DNA of 64,000 nt from positions 8,172,001 through 8,236,000 of the forward strand of contig NZ_CP109171.1 in NCBI RefSeq assembly GCF_036246005.1, read 5' to 3'. The translations under genes were made by a program, and so were the position numbers. How positions within the stretch are numbered: position 1 is the first letter of the stretch; each line of letters begins with the position of its first letter. Under the pieces are notes generated by a model. That model did no database searches and was not told where the DNA came from. It saw nothing but the letters and a program-made list of their open reading frames with translations. Positions 51,032-61,432 of this stretch are shown here, one piece after another. The DNA comes from Streptomyces sp. NBC_01723 (lineage in GTDB: Bacteria > Actinomycetota > Actinomycetes > Streptomycetales > Streptomycetaceae).

Positions 51032-51642
51032 CCGTCCAGGACGCCCTCGCGACGGCGGACCCCGCCGCCACGGACGACATCGGGTGGGCGGTACGGCTGC
51101 TGGCGGCCACCCCCACCCACGAGCACCGCGACCCGGAGCTGCTGCGCCACTGGGCCCGCACCGCCGACGCGTTCGGCTCCGCCCTCGCGCCCGTCCCGTG
51201 CGCGGCGAGAGTCGTGGAGAGCGACGGCGGCCTCGCACACGGCCTGCTGGCCCGCTACACCTCCAGACCGCCCACGGTCGAGCTGTACACCGACACCATC
51301 GCGCTCGCCGAAGGCGTCGTCGACGCCCGCGGCTGGCGCGCCTGGTACCCGGCGGGCTCCGTACGGGCCGCCGCCCTCGCCCACGAGGCGGTGCACGCCC
51401 ACCTCCACCACGGTCCCGCCCGCGCCGACCTGAAGCGCGCCCTCGGCCACCACGCCCTGCGCCTGGGCCGCCTGCGGGTGCCCGGCCACGTCGCCGGCGC
51501 CGAGGAGGTGGCCGCGCACGCCTACGCCCGCACCGTCTGCGGACTCGGCCGCAGCCCCCTGCTGCTGACCGCCGCGCTGGCCGCCGAGGCCGAGACCGGA
51601 AACCTCACCTCACTCGCACGTGACGCAAGAAGAGAGAACTGA
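51028..51642 (+). CDS. Unknown 204-aa protein with HExxH motif
   Basis: No family recognised. It contains AALAHEAVHAHLHHG (about residues 111-125), a HExxH zinc-binding pattern with extra His, and a downstream acidic helix (VAGAEEVAAHAYAR) that could supply the third ligand, so a small metallohydrolase or peptidase fold is possible. No signal peptide. Coupled by ATGA overlap to the HyuA-like gene, and 3 bp before the transporter, so it probably serves the same pathway. It may replace the missing HyuB, which is speculation. Confidence 0.75.
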   Translation: MTVQDALATADPAATDDIGWAVRLLAATPTHEHRDPELLRHWARTADAFGSALAPVPCAARVVESDGGLAHGLLARYTSRPPTVELYTDTIALAEGVVDARGWRAWYPAGSVRAAALAHEAVHAHLHHGPARADLKRALGHHALRLGRLRVPGHVAGAEEVAAHAYARTVCGLGRSPLLLTAALAAEAETGNLTSLARDARREN

Positions 51643-51645
51643 CCC

Positions 51646-52926
51646 ATGGGTGTCGTCATCCTCCTCGTCATGGCGGCCGGCGTCGCCGCGATGCTCACCC
51701 GCAAGCTCCCCACCGCCTTCGCCCTGGTCCTGCTGGCCGTGGTCATCGCCTTCCTCTCCGGCGCCCCCCTGACCGGTGAGGACAGCGTCCTGGACACGGT
51801 CCTCCAGGAAGGCGCCCCGGCGCTCGCGGCCACCATGGTCGCCATCATCCTCGGCTCCTGGCTGGGCAGACTGCTCGACGAGACCGGCATCGCCGGCACC
51901 CTCGTCCGCAAGATCGTGGAGTTCGGCGGCGACCGTCCCACCGTCGTCGCCCTGGGCGTCCTGGCCGTCTCCGCGCTCGTCGGCACGGTCACCGGATCGG
52001 CGCCCGCGGCGATGCTGGCCGGCATCATCGGCATCCCCGCCATGGTCGCCGTCGGCGTGCCGAAGGTGACGGCGGCGGGGACCGTGCTGATGGGCATCGC
52101 GGTCGGGGTGCCCTTCGAACTGCCCGTCTGGCAGTTCTTCTCCACCGCGCTGGACCTGCCGGTCGACACGGTGCGCGGCTTCATGGTGAAGCTGTTCCCG
52201 TTCGCGCTGGTCGCCGCCGTCGCCTACGTGGTGATCGAGAACCGGCGGCGCGGCACCGAGCACGCATGGTCCCTGAAGTCGGTGACCGCCCGGCCGCCGT
52301 CGCGCCGCGAACGCCTCGGCGACGCGCCCTGGTACGCGCTGCTCGCCCCCGCCGTCCCGCTGGTGCTGGCCCTCGGCCTGGAAGTGGCCATCATCCCCTC
52401 CCTGCTCGCGGGCGTGCTCTACGCGCTGGTCACCACCACCCGGCCCGGCGAGATGAACAAGCGGCTGCTGCGCACCCTGTACGGCGGCTTCGAGGTGGCG
52501 GCGCCCCCGCTCGCCCTGTTCGTCGCGATCGGCATCCTGCTCGCCGCCGTCAAACTCCCCGGCGCCGTCGAGGCGCTGGAGCCGCTGATGAAGGCGGTCA
52601 GCCCGCAGAACCCGGTGCTGTTCGTCCTCGTCTTCACCCTGCTGGTACCGCTCTGCCTGTACCGCGGCCCGCTGAACGTGTTCGGTCTCGGCGCGGGCAT
52701 CGCGGGCGTCCTCATCGCCACCGGCATCTACCCGGCCGTCGCCGTCCTCGGCATGGCCACCTCGTACAACCAGGTCTTCGGCGTGGCCGACCCGACCAGC
52801 ACGCAGACGGTGTGGGCCGCCCAGTACGCGGGTGTCAGCCCGCAGCAGGTCATGGTCCGCACCCTGCCCTACGTGTGGCTGGTCGCCCTCGGCGGCATGT
52901 GCGTCACCGCCGCCCTGTACCTCTGA
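51646..52926 (+). CDS. Transporter of the ion-transporter (GntP/CitM-like) group
   Basis: A 426-aa membrane protein with about 11-12 helices from the first residues (VVILLVMAAGVAAML), a re-entrant GSAPAAMLAGIIGIPAMV stretch near residue 125 and a repeat of the same topology in the second half. This fits secondary carriers for organic acids (GntP, CitMHS or related). Exact family is not certain. It lies in the same unit as the HyuA-like and HExxH genes and probably imports the substrate. Confidence 0.75.
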   Translation: MGVVILLVMAAGVAAMLTRKLPTAFALVLLAVVIAFLSGAPLTGEDSVLDTVLQEGAPALAATMVAIILGSWLGRLLDETGIAGTLVRKIVEFGGDRPTVVALGVLAVSALVGTVTGSAPAAMLAGIIGIPAMVAVGVPKVTAAGTVLMGIAVGVPFELPVWQFFSTALDLPVDTVRGFMVKLFPFALVAAVAYVVIENRRRGTEHAWSLKSVTARPPSRRERLGDAPWYALLAPAVPLVLALGLEVAIIPSLLAGVLYALVTTTRPGEMNKRLLRTLYGGFEVAAPPLALFVAIGILLAAVKLPGAVEALEPLMKAVSPQNPVLFVLVFTLLVPLCLYRGPLNVFGLGAGIAGVLIATGIYPAVAVLGMATSYNQVFGVADPTSTQTVWAAQYAGVSPQQVMVRTLPYVWLVALGGMCVTAALYL

Positions 52927-52951
52927 CCCCTCCCTCTCCCCAGGAGTCGAC

Positions 52952-53956
52952 ATGCACGAGCCGCACCTCGACCGCCGTCTGTTCCTGAAGGGCACGGCCG
53001 TCACCGGCGCCGCCCTCGCGCTGGGCGCCACCGCCGTACCCGCCGCCTCCGCCGCGCCCGGCGGCTTCCCCGACTACACCCACGTCCGCACCCTGCTGAC
53101 GCCGTCCCAGCTCGCCTACAACCCCACCGGCGAGATCATCTTCCCGACCGTCCGGGGTGTCTACGACCGGCTGCCCGCGAGCGGCCGGCTGGGCCGCTAC
53201 TACCTGTACTACGCCCCGCACGACGCCCCCGGCGGCATCTGCCTGGCCTACGGCGACTCACTGGAGGGACCGTTCACGGAGTACCCGGACAACCCGATCG
53301 TCTCCAACAAGTGGTCGCCGCACTACTCCGTCAGCCACGTCTCCTCGCCGCACGTCATGTGGAACGCGGAAGAGCGGGAGATGTGGCTGTACTTCCACGG
53401 GGAGAACACCACCACCCGCCTCGCCCGCTCCAAGGACGGGGTGAACTTCACCTACGACAAGGTGGTGCTGACCACCTCGATGCTGCCGTCCGGCACCACG
53501 GAGACCTCGTACGCGCGGGTCTTCCGGCACGACCTGCCCTCGCGCGGCGCCCGCTACGTCATGGTGTTCATGCTGAACAACACGACCAACCACCGCGACA
53601 TCGGCTGGGGCTGGTCCGCCGACGGCCGCACCTGGTCGTTCGCCCAGCAGCCCCTGGTGCGCCACGGCGACGTCGGCGCGGTCAACGTGGGGGGACCGCA
53701 CCTGCTGCACCGGAACAACAGCACCTATGTCGTCTACAACAAGGACAAGGAGAGCGGCGGCGACCTGATGATCACCGAGGTCGGCAACGACTTCTCGCTC
53801 CGCAGGCACCTCGGCGTCTTCTACGACTCCCGCGGCTCCGCGCCGGAGAACGGCCGCGCCGCGGCGCCCTCCTTCGGCACGGACGGCGGGGTGCCGTACA
53901 TGATCTACGAGGCGGGTGAGCGGCTGGCCGGATCGATCGCGATGGCCCGCGGCTGA
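52952..53956 (+). CDS. Secreted beta-propeller protein, GH43-like
   Basis: A 334-aa exported protein with a Tat-type signal (DRRLFLKGTAVTGAALALG, residues 7-25). The mature part has repeated Trp/Tyr-rich blades (RYYLYYAPHDAPGGICLAYG, REMWLYFHGEN, WGWSADGRTW) resembling five-bladed GH43/GH62/GH117 folds. I see no unambiguous set of three catalytic acids. It probably releases or binds the substrate that the upstream transporter imports. Last gene of the 46-54 kb locus, ending at a strong terminator. Confidence 0.75.
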   Translation: MHEPHLDRRLFLKGTAVTGAALALGATAVPAASAAPGGFPDYTHVRTLLTPSQLAYNPTGEIIFPTVRGVYDRLPASGRLGRYYLYYAPHDAPGGICLAYGDSLEGPFTEYPDNPIVSNKWSPHYSVSHVSSPHVMWNAEEREMWLYFHGENTTTRLARSKDGVNFTYDKVVLTTSMLPSGTTETSYARVFRHDLPSRGARYVMVFMLNNTTNHRDIGWGWSADGRTWSFAQQPLVRHGDVGAVNVGGPHLLHRNNSTYVVYNKDKESGGDLMITEVGNDFSLRRHLGVFYDSRGSAPENGRAAAPSFGTDGGVPYMIYEAGERLAGSIAMARG

Positions 53957-53975
53957 CACACCCCCTCCACGACGA

Positions 53976-54008
53976 AGGGGCCGCCCGTCCGAAGCGGACG
54001 GGCGGCCC
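53976..54008. terminator. Bidirectional terminator
   Basis: Perfect 15-bp arms (53976-53990, 53994-54008) with loop AAG between the convergent propeller-protein and MFS genes. Confidence 0.9.
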
Positions 54009-54024
54009 CGTGGGATCGGCCGGG

Positions 54025-55641
54025 TCAGGCGACGGGCGCCGCCGGGTCCTTGCCGGCCGGGGCGGCGTCCGTCCCGGCCGCCTCCTCCGCCAGGCGCTCC
54101 ATGCCGCTGGTGGTCTTCAGCGGCTTCTCCTTGATGAACACGACGGCGACCAGCGCGAGCACCGCGAACGGCGTGGCGATGAGGAACAGGTCGGCCGTGG
54201 CGACGGCGTAGGCGTGCTCGACGATCGTCCGCATCGGCGCGGGCAGCGTGGACATGTCCGGGACGCTGCTCTCGCCCGAGGCCTCACCGCCGGGCACGGT
54301 GATGCCCGCGCCGCTGAGTCCCTTGGTCATCTCACTGGCGACCCGGTTGGCGAGGATCGCGCCGAGGACGCTGACCCCGATGGTGCCGCCCATGCTGCGG
54401 AAGAAGGACAGCACGGAGGTCGCGGCGCCCAGGTCGGCGGCGGGCACGTCGTTCTGGGCGGCCAGCACCAGGTTCTGCATCAGCATGCCGACGCCGACGC
54501 CGAGCACCGCCATGTAGAGGCTGAGCAGCCCGAAGTGCGTCTTGGCGTCGATGGTGGCCAGCAGCGCGAGGCCGACGGCCATGGTGACCGCACCCGCCAC
54601 CAGGTACCGCTTCCACTTGCCGGTCCGGCTGATCACCTGTCCGGCGACGGTGGACGACACCAGCAGGCCGAGGATCATCGGCAGGCTCATCAGACCCGCG
54701 ACGGTCGGCGACTTGCCCAGCGAGACCTGGAAGTACTGCGAGAGGAAGACGGTCCCGCCGAACATGGCGACACCGACCAGGAGGCTGGCGACCGTGGTCA
54801 GGGTGACGGTGCGGTTGCGGAAGATGTCGAGCGGGATGACCGGCTCGGGCGTGCGGGCCTCGACGAAGACCGCGGCGACCAGCAGCAGCACACCGCCACC
54901 GGCCAGCGCGGCGGTCTGCCAGGAGGCCCAGTCGAACTCGTTGCCGGCCAGGGACACCCAGATGAGCAGCGCGCAGACACCGGCGACGATCAGGAAGGCG
55001 CCGAGCCAGTCGATGCGCACCTCGCGCCGCGTGGTCGGCAGGCTCAGGGTGCGCTGGAGCAGGGCGATGGCGAGCAGCGCGAAGGGGACACCGATGAAGA
55101 AGCACCAGCGCCAGCCCAGCCACGAGGTGTCCACCAGGACACCGCCGACCAGCGGTCCGGCCACCGTGCCCACGGCGAAGACGGCACCGAAGATGCCGGC
55201 GTACTTGCCCAGCTGGCGGGGCGGGATGACGGAGGCCATCACGACCTGCGCGAGGGCGGTCAGACCGCCCGCGCCGATGCCCTGCACGACCCGGCTGAAG
55301 ATCAGCAGGCCGACACCGTGCGAGAAGCCGGCCAGCAGCGAGCCGACGACGAACATGGCGAGCGACAGCTGGAGCAGCAGCTTCTTGTTGAAGAGGTCGG
55401 ACAGCTTGCCCCACAGCGGGACCGTCGCGGTCATCGCCAGCAGTTCGGAGGTGACGACCCAGGTGTAGGAGGACTGGCTGGCGCCCAGGTCGGCGATGAT
55501 CGTGGGCAGCGCGTTGGCCACGACCGTGCCGGCCAGGATCGCGACGAACATGCCGGCCATCAGGCCGGACATGGCCTGGAGTATCTGCCGGTGGGTCATC
55601 GAGGTGGGAGGCGCGTCGGCGGGCGCCTGGGGTGTGGTCAC
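54025..55641 (-). CDS. MFS multidrug efflux transporter, DHA2 family
   Basis: A 538-aa 14-helix exporter of the EmrB/QacA type, with motif A (GKLSDLFNKKLLL) and motif C (GAVFAVGTVAGPLVGGVLVD). Cytosolic C-tail is Ala/Pro-rich. GTG at 55641 has AAAGAGA about 8 bp upstream. It lies 47 bp downstream of the TetR gene on the same strand, so the pair is probably co-transcribed and the TetR protein senses the exported drug. Confidence 0.92.
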   Translation of the reverse strand: MTTPQAPADAPPTSMTHRQILQAMSGLMAGMFVAILAGTVVANALPTIIADLGASQSSYTWVVTSELLAMTATVPLWGKLSDLFNKKLLLQLSLAMFVVGSLLAGFSHGVGLLIFSRVVQGIGAGGLTALAQVVMASVIPPRQLGKYAGIFGAVFAVGTVAGPLVGGVLVDTSWLGWRWCFFIGVPFALLAIALLQRTLSLPTTRREVRIDWLGAFLIVAGVCALLIWVSLAGNEFDWASWQTAALAGGGVLLLVAAVFVEARTPEPVIPLDIFRNRTVTLTTVASLLVGVAMFGGTVFLSQYFQVSLGKSPTVAGLMSLPMILGLLVSSTVAGQVISRTGKWKRYLVAGAVTMAVGLALLATIDAKTHFGLLSLYMAVLGVGVGMLMQNLVLAAQNDVPAADLGAATSVLSFFRSMGGTIGVSVLGAILANRVASEMTKGLSGAGITVPGGEASGESSVPDMSTLPAPMRTIVEHAYAVATADLFLIATPFAVLALVAVVFIKEKPLKTTSGMERLAEEAAGTDAAPAGKDPAAPVA

Positions 55642-55688
55642 GACATCTCTTTCGGTGGTGGTGGTGGGTCGCGAGCCCGGCGCGGAGG

Positions 55689-56318
55689 CTACGCGGAGGG
55701 TGCCGGCAGGCCGGCGGCGAGGAGGGTGAACACCTCGTGGAAGACGTCGATGAAGGCGGCTTCCTGCTGATGGGTGGACCAGTGCTCCACGCTGGTCCGC
55801 ACCGCGGCGCCCGCCACCGCGGCCAGCAGCCGCGGGTAGAGACCGGACGCGGCCCCCTGGGCGCCGGTGCCGCGGAGGCGTTCGGCGAGCGCGTCGGCCA
55901 GATCGGCCTCGGCCGCCATGTGGGCGCCGACGCCGCGGGCCAGGAGGTGCGGCGAGGCGTGCAGCACCTCGGCGTGCAGTCGCCACAGCTCGTGCTGTTG
56001 CTCCGCCTCGGCCAGTTCCGCCGCCATGGCCTCGCGCAGGGCCTCCAGCGGGGAGAGTGCGGGCGGCGCGTCCAGGACGGCGCGCCGCATGCGCGCCCCC
56101 GCGTCCGCGTCGATCACGACGAAGGCGTCGTCACGCGTGTCGAAGTAGTTGAAGAACGTGCGCACCGACACCCCGGCCGCGGCGCTGATCGCCTCGACGG
56201 TGACCTTCTCCGCCCCGTGCTCGGCGGCGAGGCGTACGGCGGCCTCGGCGAGGGCGGCACGCGTCGCCCGCTTCTTCCGCTCCCGCAGGCCGCCTCCCGC
56301 GGCACTCTTCTCCGACAT
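55689..56318 (-). CDS. TetR family regulator of the MFS pump
   Basis: A 209-aa regulator with TetR DNA-binding domain (ATRAALAEAAVRLAAEHGAEKVTVEAISAAAGVSVRTFFNYFDTRD, core ISAAAGVSVRTFFNYF, about residues 43-58). An in-frame ATG three codons upstream (56327) lies inside the operator palindrome; neither start has a ribosome binding site, so a leaderless transcript is possible. Adjacent to the MFS gene on the same strand. Confidence 0.9.
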   Translation of the reverse strand: MSEKSAAGGGLRERKKRATRAALAEAAVRLAAEHGAEKVTVEAISAAAGVSVRTFFNYFDTRDDAFVVIDADAGARMRRAVLDAPPALSPLEALREAMAAELAEAEQQHELWRLHAEVLHASPHLLARGVGAHMAAEADLADALAERLRGTGAQGAASGLYPRLLAAVAGAAVRTSVEHWSTHQQEAAFIDVFHEVFTLLAAGLPAPSA

Positions 56319-56647
56319 AAGTTGCATGGTATGCAAAGATGCACGGTATGCAAAATTGACGCGTGGTTCAGTCGGCGCGATGCCGCTCTTTGTCACAGAG
56401 CACGAGCAACTTCTGTGTCCGGAGGCGAAGTTGGGGTACACCGGGCAGCAGTGCGGCCGACACCGGGGTCGGCGCCGGTGACGGCCGCGCTGCTCGCGTC
56501 CGCGCGCCCTCCCGGCACTCCGTCCGGAACGCGACGTGACCCGAACGGCCCGCTCGGGTACCCGGCCGGTCGGCGCGGGGTTGGGATGTGCACGGGACCC
56601 CGCGCCCTCGCCGCCCGACCGCTGTCCCGACCCGGAAAGGACCCCCG
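56319..56647. other. 329-bp divergent region with TetR boxes
   Basis: Contains the tandem TetR palindromes near the left end and a possible sigma-B type promoter (GTGT at 56415-56418, 15 bases, GGGTAC at 56434-56439) facing the phosphoketolase gene, which would give a leader of about 200 nt. No gene-like frame with a ribosome binding site is seen. Confidence 0.45.
56322..56353. promoter_or_regulatory. Tandem TetR operators
   Basis: TTGCAT-GGT-ATGCAA (56322-56336), a perfect 6-3-6 palindrome, is followed 17 bp later by ATGCAC-GGT-ATGCAA (56339-56353), which differs in one arm. Both lie over or just upstream of the tetR start. Confidence 0.8.
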
Positions 56648-59038
56648 ATGTCCGCCGACACGCAGCAGGCGCCCCCCGGGCCCACCGACGAGGAGCTCGC
56701 GGGCCTGGACGCCCACTGGCGCGCCGCGAACTACCTCTCCGTCGGTCAGATCTACCTGATGGCCAACCCCCTGCTGGCCGAACCGCTCCGCCCCGAGCAC
56801 GTGAAGCCCCGGCTCCTCGGCCACTGGGGCACCTCACCGGGACTCAACCTGGTCCACACCCACCTCAACCGGGTGATCAAGGCGCGCGACCTCGACGCGC
56901 TGTGCGTCTGGGGGCCCGGCCACGGAGGGCCCGCCGTACTGGCCAACGCGTGGCTCGAGGGGTCGTACAGCGAGACCTACCCGGACGTCGGGAGGGACGC
57001 GGCGGGGATGGCCCGGCTGTTCCGGCAGTTCTCGTTCCCCGGCGGGGTGCCGAGCCACGTGGCACCCGAGACGCCGGGCTCGATCCACGAGGGCGGCGAG
57101 CTGGGCTACTCCCTCTCGCACGCCTACGGCGCCGCCTTCGACCACCCCGACCTGCTGGTCGCCTGCGTCATCGGCGACGGCGAGGCGGAGACGGGCCCGC
57201 TGGCCGCCTCCTGGCACTCCAACAAGTTCCTCGACCCGGTGCACGACGGCGCGGTCCTGCCCATCCTGCACCTCAACGGTTACAAGATCGCCAACCCGAC
57301 GGTCCTGGCCCGGCTCCCCGAGGACGAACTCGACACGCTGCTGCGCGGCTACGGCCACGACCCGCTCCACGTCAGCGGCGACGACCCCGCCGCCGTCCAC
57401 CGCGCCACGGCGCGGGCCATGGACACCGCCCTGGACCGCATCGCCGCCATCCAGCGCGCCGCCCGGGAGGGCGGGGCCACCGACCGCCCCCGCTGGCCGA
57501 TGATCGTGCTGCGCACGCCCAAGGGCTGGACCGGACCGGCCGAGGTCGACGGACTGCCGGTGGAGAACACCTGGCGTGCCCACCAGGTCCCCCTCTCCGG
57601 CGTCAGGACCGACCCGGACCACCTCGCGCAACTGGAGCGGTGGCTGCGCTCCTACCGGCCCGAGGAACTGTTCGACGACACCGGAGCCCCGCGGCCCGCC
57701 GTCCTCGCCGCCGTCCCGGAGGGCACCCGGCGGCTGGGCGCCACCCCGTACGCCAACGGCGGCCTGCTCCTGCGGGAACTCCCCCTGCCCCCGCTGGAGA
57801 AGTACGCCGTGACCGTGGACGCGCCGGGCGCCGCCACGCACGAACCCACCGGCGTCCTCGGCGACCTGCTCCGGGACGTCATGGACGCCACCGCCGACCG
57901 GCGCGACTTCCGGCTCGTCGGCCCCGACGAGACCGCCTCCAACCGCCTCCAGGCCGTCTACGCCGCCAGCGGCAAGGCATGGCAGGAACGGACGCTGCCC
58001 GTCGACGAGGACCTGGACCGGCACGGGCGCGTCATGGAGATCCTGTCCGAACACACCTGCCAGGGCTGGCTGGAGGGCTACCTCCTCACCGGACGGCACG
58101 GCCTCTTCTCCTGCTACGAGGCCTTCGTCCACATCGTCGACTCGATGGTCAACCAGCACGTCAAGTGGCTGCGCGTGACCCGCCGCCTGCCCTGGCGGGC
58201 ACCGATCGCCTCGCTCAACTACCTGCTCACCTCCCACGTCTGGCGCCAGGACCACAACGGCTTCTCCCATCAGGACCCCGGCTTCGTGGACCACATCCTC
58301 AACAAGAGCCCCGAGGCCGTACGGGTCTACCTGCCGCCGGACGCCAACACCCTGCTCTCCGTCGCCGACCACGCGCTGCGCAGCCGCGACTACGTCAACG
58401 TGATCGTCGCCGGCAAGCAGCCCTGCTTCGACTGGCTGTCCATGGACGAGGCGAGGACACACTGCGCGCGGGGCGCCGGCATCTGGGACTGGGCCGGCAC
58501 CGAGGACGGCGGCCGCGAACCCGACGTGGTGCTCGCCTGCGCCGGTGACGTACCGACCCAGGAGGTGCTGGCCGCCGCCCAGCTCCTCCGCCGCCACCTG
58601 CCCTCGCTCGCCGTGCGCGTCGTCAACGTCGTGGACATCGCCCGCCTGCTGCCCAGCGGCGAACACCCGCACGGCATGAGCGACTTCGAGTACGACGGCC
58701 TGTTCACCGCCGACAAGCCGGTGATCTTCGCGTACCACGGGTACCCCTGGCTGATCCACCGGCTCGCCTACCGGCGGACCGGCCACCCCCACCTGCATGT
58801 GCGCGGCTACAAGGAGATCGGCACCACCACCACGCCGTTCGACATGGTGGTCGGCAACGACATGGACCGCTACCGCCTCGTCATGGACGTCATCGACCGG
58901 GTGCCCGGCCTCGCCGTGCGCGCCGCGGACGTACGGCAGCGGATGGCGGACGTACGGCAGCGGCACCACGACTGGATCCGCGAACACGGGGTGGACCTGC
59001 CCGAGGTCGCCGACTGGAGCTGGGAGGGCCCGCGGTGA
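56648..59038 (+). CDS. xfp: Phosphoketolase (xylulose/fructose 6-phosphate)
   Basis: A 796-aa thiamine diphosphate enzyme that splits xylulose 5-phosphate or fructose 6-phosphate with phosphate to acetyl phosphate plus glyceraldehyde 3-phosphate or erythrose 4-phosphate. Visible: [38 protein letters not shown], the ThDP/metal site [19 protein letters not shown], and [14 protein letters not shown], all family hallmarks; full length. ATG chosen for AAAGGA 6 bp upstream. A 21-bp direct repeat near the end encodes [14 protein letters not shown]. The stop overlaps the start of the GH65 gene. Confidence 0.95.
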   Translation: MSADTQQAPPGPTDEELAGLDAHWRAANYLSVGQIYLMANPLLAEPLRPEHVKPRLLGHWGTSPGLNLVHTHLNRVIKARDLDALCVWGPGHGGPAVLANAWLEGSYSETYPDVGRDAAGMARLFRQFSFPGGVPSHVAPETPGSIHEGGELGYSLSHAYGAAFDHPDLLVACVIGDGEAETGPLAASWHSNKFLDPVHDGAVLPILHLNGYKIANPTVLARLPEDELDTLLRGYGHDPLHVSGDDPAAVHRATARAMDTALDRIAAIQRAAREGGATDRPRWPMIVLRTPKGWTGPAEVDGLPVENTWRAHQVPLSGVRTDPDHLAQLERWLRSYRPEELFDDTGAPRPAVLAAVPEGTRRLGATPYANGGLLLRELPLPPLEKYAVTVDAPGAATHEPTGVLGDLLRDVMDATADRRDFRLVGPDETASNRLQAVYAASGKAWQERTLPVDEDLDRHGRVMEILSEHTCQGWLEGYLLTGRHGLFSCYEAFVHIVDSMVNQHVKWLRVTRRLPWRAPIASLNYLLTSHVWRQDHNGFSHQDPGFVDHILNKSPEAVRVYLPPDANTLLSVADHALRSRDYVNVIVAGKQPCFDWLSMDEARTHCARGAGIWDWAGTEDGGREPDVVLACAGDVPTQEVLAAAQLLRRHLPSLAVRVVNVVDIARLLPSGEHPHGMSDFEYDGLFTADKPVIFAYHGYPWLIHRLAYRRTGHPHLHVRGYKEIGTTTTPFDMVVGNDMDRYRLVMDVIDRVPGLAVRAADVRQRMADVRQRHHDWIREHGVDLPEVADWSWEGPR

Positions 59039-61419
59039 CCGCCACCCCGTCGACCTGGGACTACGTCCACTACGACGCCGGCGAGGAGCGGCTGCGCGAG
59101 TCGCTGTGCACGCTCGGCAACGGCTACTTCGCCACGCGCGGCGCGCTGCCCGAGTGCGCCGCGGACGACACGCACTACCCGGGCACCTATGTCGCCGGCT
59201 GCTACAACCGGCTCACCTCCACCGTCGCCGGACGCGAGGTGGGGCACGTGGAAAACGAGGACATGGTCAACCTCCCCAACTGGCTGCCCCTGCGGTTCAG
59301 GCCCGCCGGGGAGAACTGGCTCACGCCGGACACCGCCGAAGTCCTCGACCACCGCCAGACCGTGCACCTGGACTCGGGCGTGCTGGAGCGCCGCACCCGC
59401 TTCGGCCTGGGCGGGGGCCGCGTGCTGTCGGTGCGGCAGCTGCGCCTGGTCCACATGGCCGATCCCCATCTCGCCGCCCTGCGAACGGAGTTCACGGCGG
59501 AGGGCGGCCCGGTCGACCTGGAGGTGGAGTCGGCCCTCGACGGCGGCGTCACCAACTCCGGGGTGTCGCGCTACCGGGACCTGGACGGCCGCCATCTGAT
59601 CCACGTGCACACCGGAAGCGCCGACGGCGGCACCGTGTGGCTGCGCTGCCGCACCCGCACCTCGGACATCCGGGTGGGCATGGCGGCCCGCACCACCGCC
59701 GAGGCGCCCGTCACCCAGGCGCGCGAGCACCTGTGCGTCACCCAGCGCACGAACCCGCGCACGGAACCCGGCCGCACCGTCACCGTCGACAAGATCGTGG
59801 CCCTGCACACCTCACACGACCCGGCGATCAGCGACCCGCTCCAGGCCGCGATCGACCGGGTGGCCGCCGCCCCAAGCTTCGACGAACTGCTGCTGACGCA
59901 CCGGACCGCCTGGGGCCAGCTGTGGCGCCGGGCCGAACTCGACGTGCCCGGTGAGGCGGGCAGCATCCTGCGCCTGCACCTCTTCCACGTACTCCAGACC
60001 CTCTCCCCGCACACCGCCGACCTCGACGTGGGCGTACCCGCGCGCGGACTGCACGGCGAGGCCTACCGCGGGCACGTCTTCTGGGACGAGCTGTTCGTCC
60101 TGCCCTACCTCAACCTCCACTTCCCCGAGGTGTCCCGGGCCCTGCTCCACTACCGGCACCGCCGCCTGGAACGGGCCCGCGCCGCAGCCCGCGCGATCGG
60201 CCGGCGCGGCGCGCTCTACCCCTGGCAGAGCGGCAGCGACGGCCGGGAGGAGACGCCGCAACTGCACCTCAACCCGCGCTCCGGCCGCTGGCTGCCGGAC
60301 CACTCCCACCTCCAGCACCATGTGGGCTCGGCGATCGCGTACAACGTGTGGCAGTACTGCGAGGCCAGCGGCGACGCCGAGTTCCTGCACACCAAGGGGG
60401 CCGAGACACTGCTCCAGATCGCCCGCTTCTGGGCCGACTCCGCCGTCTGGGACGACGGGCTCCGACGCCACCGCATCCGGGGCGTCGTCGGCCCCGACGA
60501 GTACCACGAGGCCTACCCCGGCGCCCGTCTCCCCGGCCTCGACGACAACGCCTACACCAACGTCACCGCCGCGTGGGTCCTCACCCGCACCCTGGAGGTC
60601 CTGGCCGATCTCCCCGAACCCCGCCGCCGCGAACTCGTCGAACGCACCGGCCTGGGCGACGGCGAACTCGAACAGTGGGACAGCGTCTCCCGCACCCTCC
60701 ACGTCCCCTTCCACAAAGGCGTCGTCAGCCAGTTCGAGGGATACGGCGACCTCGCCGAACTCGACTGGGACGGCTACCGCGAGCGCTACGGCGACATCCG
60801 GCGCCTCGACCGCGTCCTGGAGGCCGAGAACGACAGCGTGAACAACTACCAGGCGTCCAAACAGGCCGACGTGCTGATGCTGGGCTACCTGTTCTCGCCG
60901 GCCGAACTCCTGTCCCTCTTCGGCAGGCTGGGCTACCACCTGGACGAGGAGATCTGGCGGCGCACCGTCGACTACTACCTGGCCCGCACCAGCCACGGCT
61001 CCACCCTCAGCGGACTGGTCCACGGCTGGATCCTGGCCCGCGCCCGGCGCGCCGAAGCCTGGACCTTCTGCCAGGAGGCGCTCAAGGGCGACGTCGCCGA
61101 CCTCCAGGGCGGCACCACCGGCGAGGGCATCCACCTCGGCGCCATGGCGGGCACCCTCGACCTCGTCCAGCGCGGCCTGACCGGCCTGGAGACCCGCGGG
61201 GGCGCCCTGTGGCTGAACCCGGTGCCGCTGCCGGAACTGTCCTCGTACGGGTTCTCCATCCGCTACCAGGGCCACTGGGGCGTCCGGTTCCGGCTGGAGC
61301 ACGGCCGGCTGGAGATCGCGGTACCCGAGTCCGGACCGCGGCCGATCGACGTACGGCTGCCGGACCGCGAGGTGCGACTCCAGCCGGGCGACACCTGCCG
61401 GCTCGCGCTTCCCGACTGA
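59035..61419 (+). CDS. GH65 disaccharide phosphorylase
   Basis: A 794-aa GH65 protein; members phosphorolyse maltose, trehalose, kojibiose or nigerose to beta-glucose 1-phosphate and glucose. The general acid is Glu in VVGPDEYHE (about residue 487), and the phosphate-binding ending [13 protein letters not shown] is present. The N-terminal super-sandwich and C-terminal beta-sheet domains are complete. Coupled to phosphoketolase by a GTGA overlap. A beta-phosphoglucomutase, usual partner of inverting GH65 enzymes, is not adjacent. Specificity cannot be read by eye. Confidence 0.92.
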   Translation: MTATPSTWDYVHYDAGEERLRESLCTLGNGYFATRGALPECAADDTHYPGTYVAGCYNRLTSTVAGREVGHVENEDMVNLPNWLPLRFRPAGENWLTPDTAEVLDHRQTVHLDSGVLERRTRFGLGGGRVLSVRQLRLVHMADPHLAALRTEFTAEGGPVDLEVESALDGGVTNSGVSRYRDLDGRHLIHVHTGSADGGTVWLRCRTRTSDIRVGMAARTTAEAPVTQAREHLCVTQRTNPRTEPGRTVTVDKIVALHTSHDPAISDPLQAAIDRVAAAPSFDELLLTHRTAWGQLWRRAELDVPGEAGSILRLHLFHVLQTLSPHTADLDVGVPARGLHGEAYRGHVFWDELFVLPYLNLHFPEVSRALLHYRHRRLERARAAARAIGRRGALYPWQSGSDGREETPQLHLNPRSGRWLPDHSHLQHHVGSAIAYNVWQYCEASGDAEFLHTKGAETLLQIARFWADSAVWDDGLRRHRIRGVVGPDEYHEAYPGARLPGLDDNAYTNVTAAWVLTRTLEVLADLPEPRRRELVERTGLGDGELEQWDSVSRTLHVPFHKGVVSQFEGYGDLAELDWDGYRERYGDIRRLDRVLEAENDSVNNYQASKQADVLMLGYLFSPAELLSLFGRLGYHLDEEIWRRTVDYYLARTSHGSTLSGLVHGWILARARRAEAWTFCQEALKGDVADLQGGTTGEGIHLGAMAGTLDLVQRGLTGLETRGGALWLNPVPLPELSSYGFSIRYQGHWGVRFRLEHGRLEIAVPESGPRPIDVRLPDREVRLQPGDTCRLALPD

Positions 61420-61432
61420 CGCCGGGGGGCCG

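Noticed and set aside
48794..51238. An 814-codon minus-strand frame
   Set aside because: Antisense to the HyuA-type gene; low-complexity Gly/Ala/Val/Arg product.
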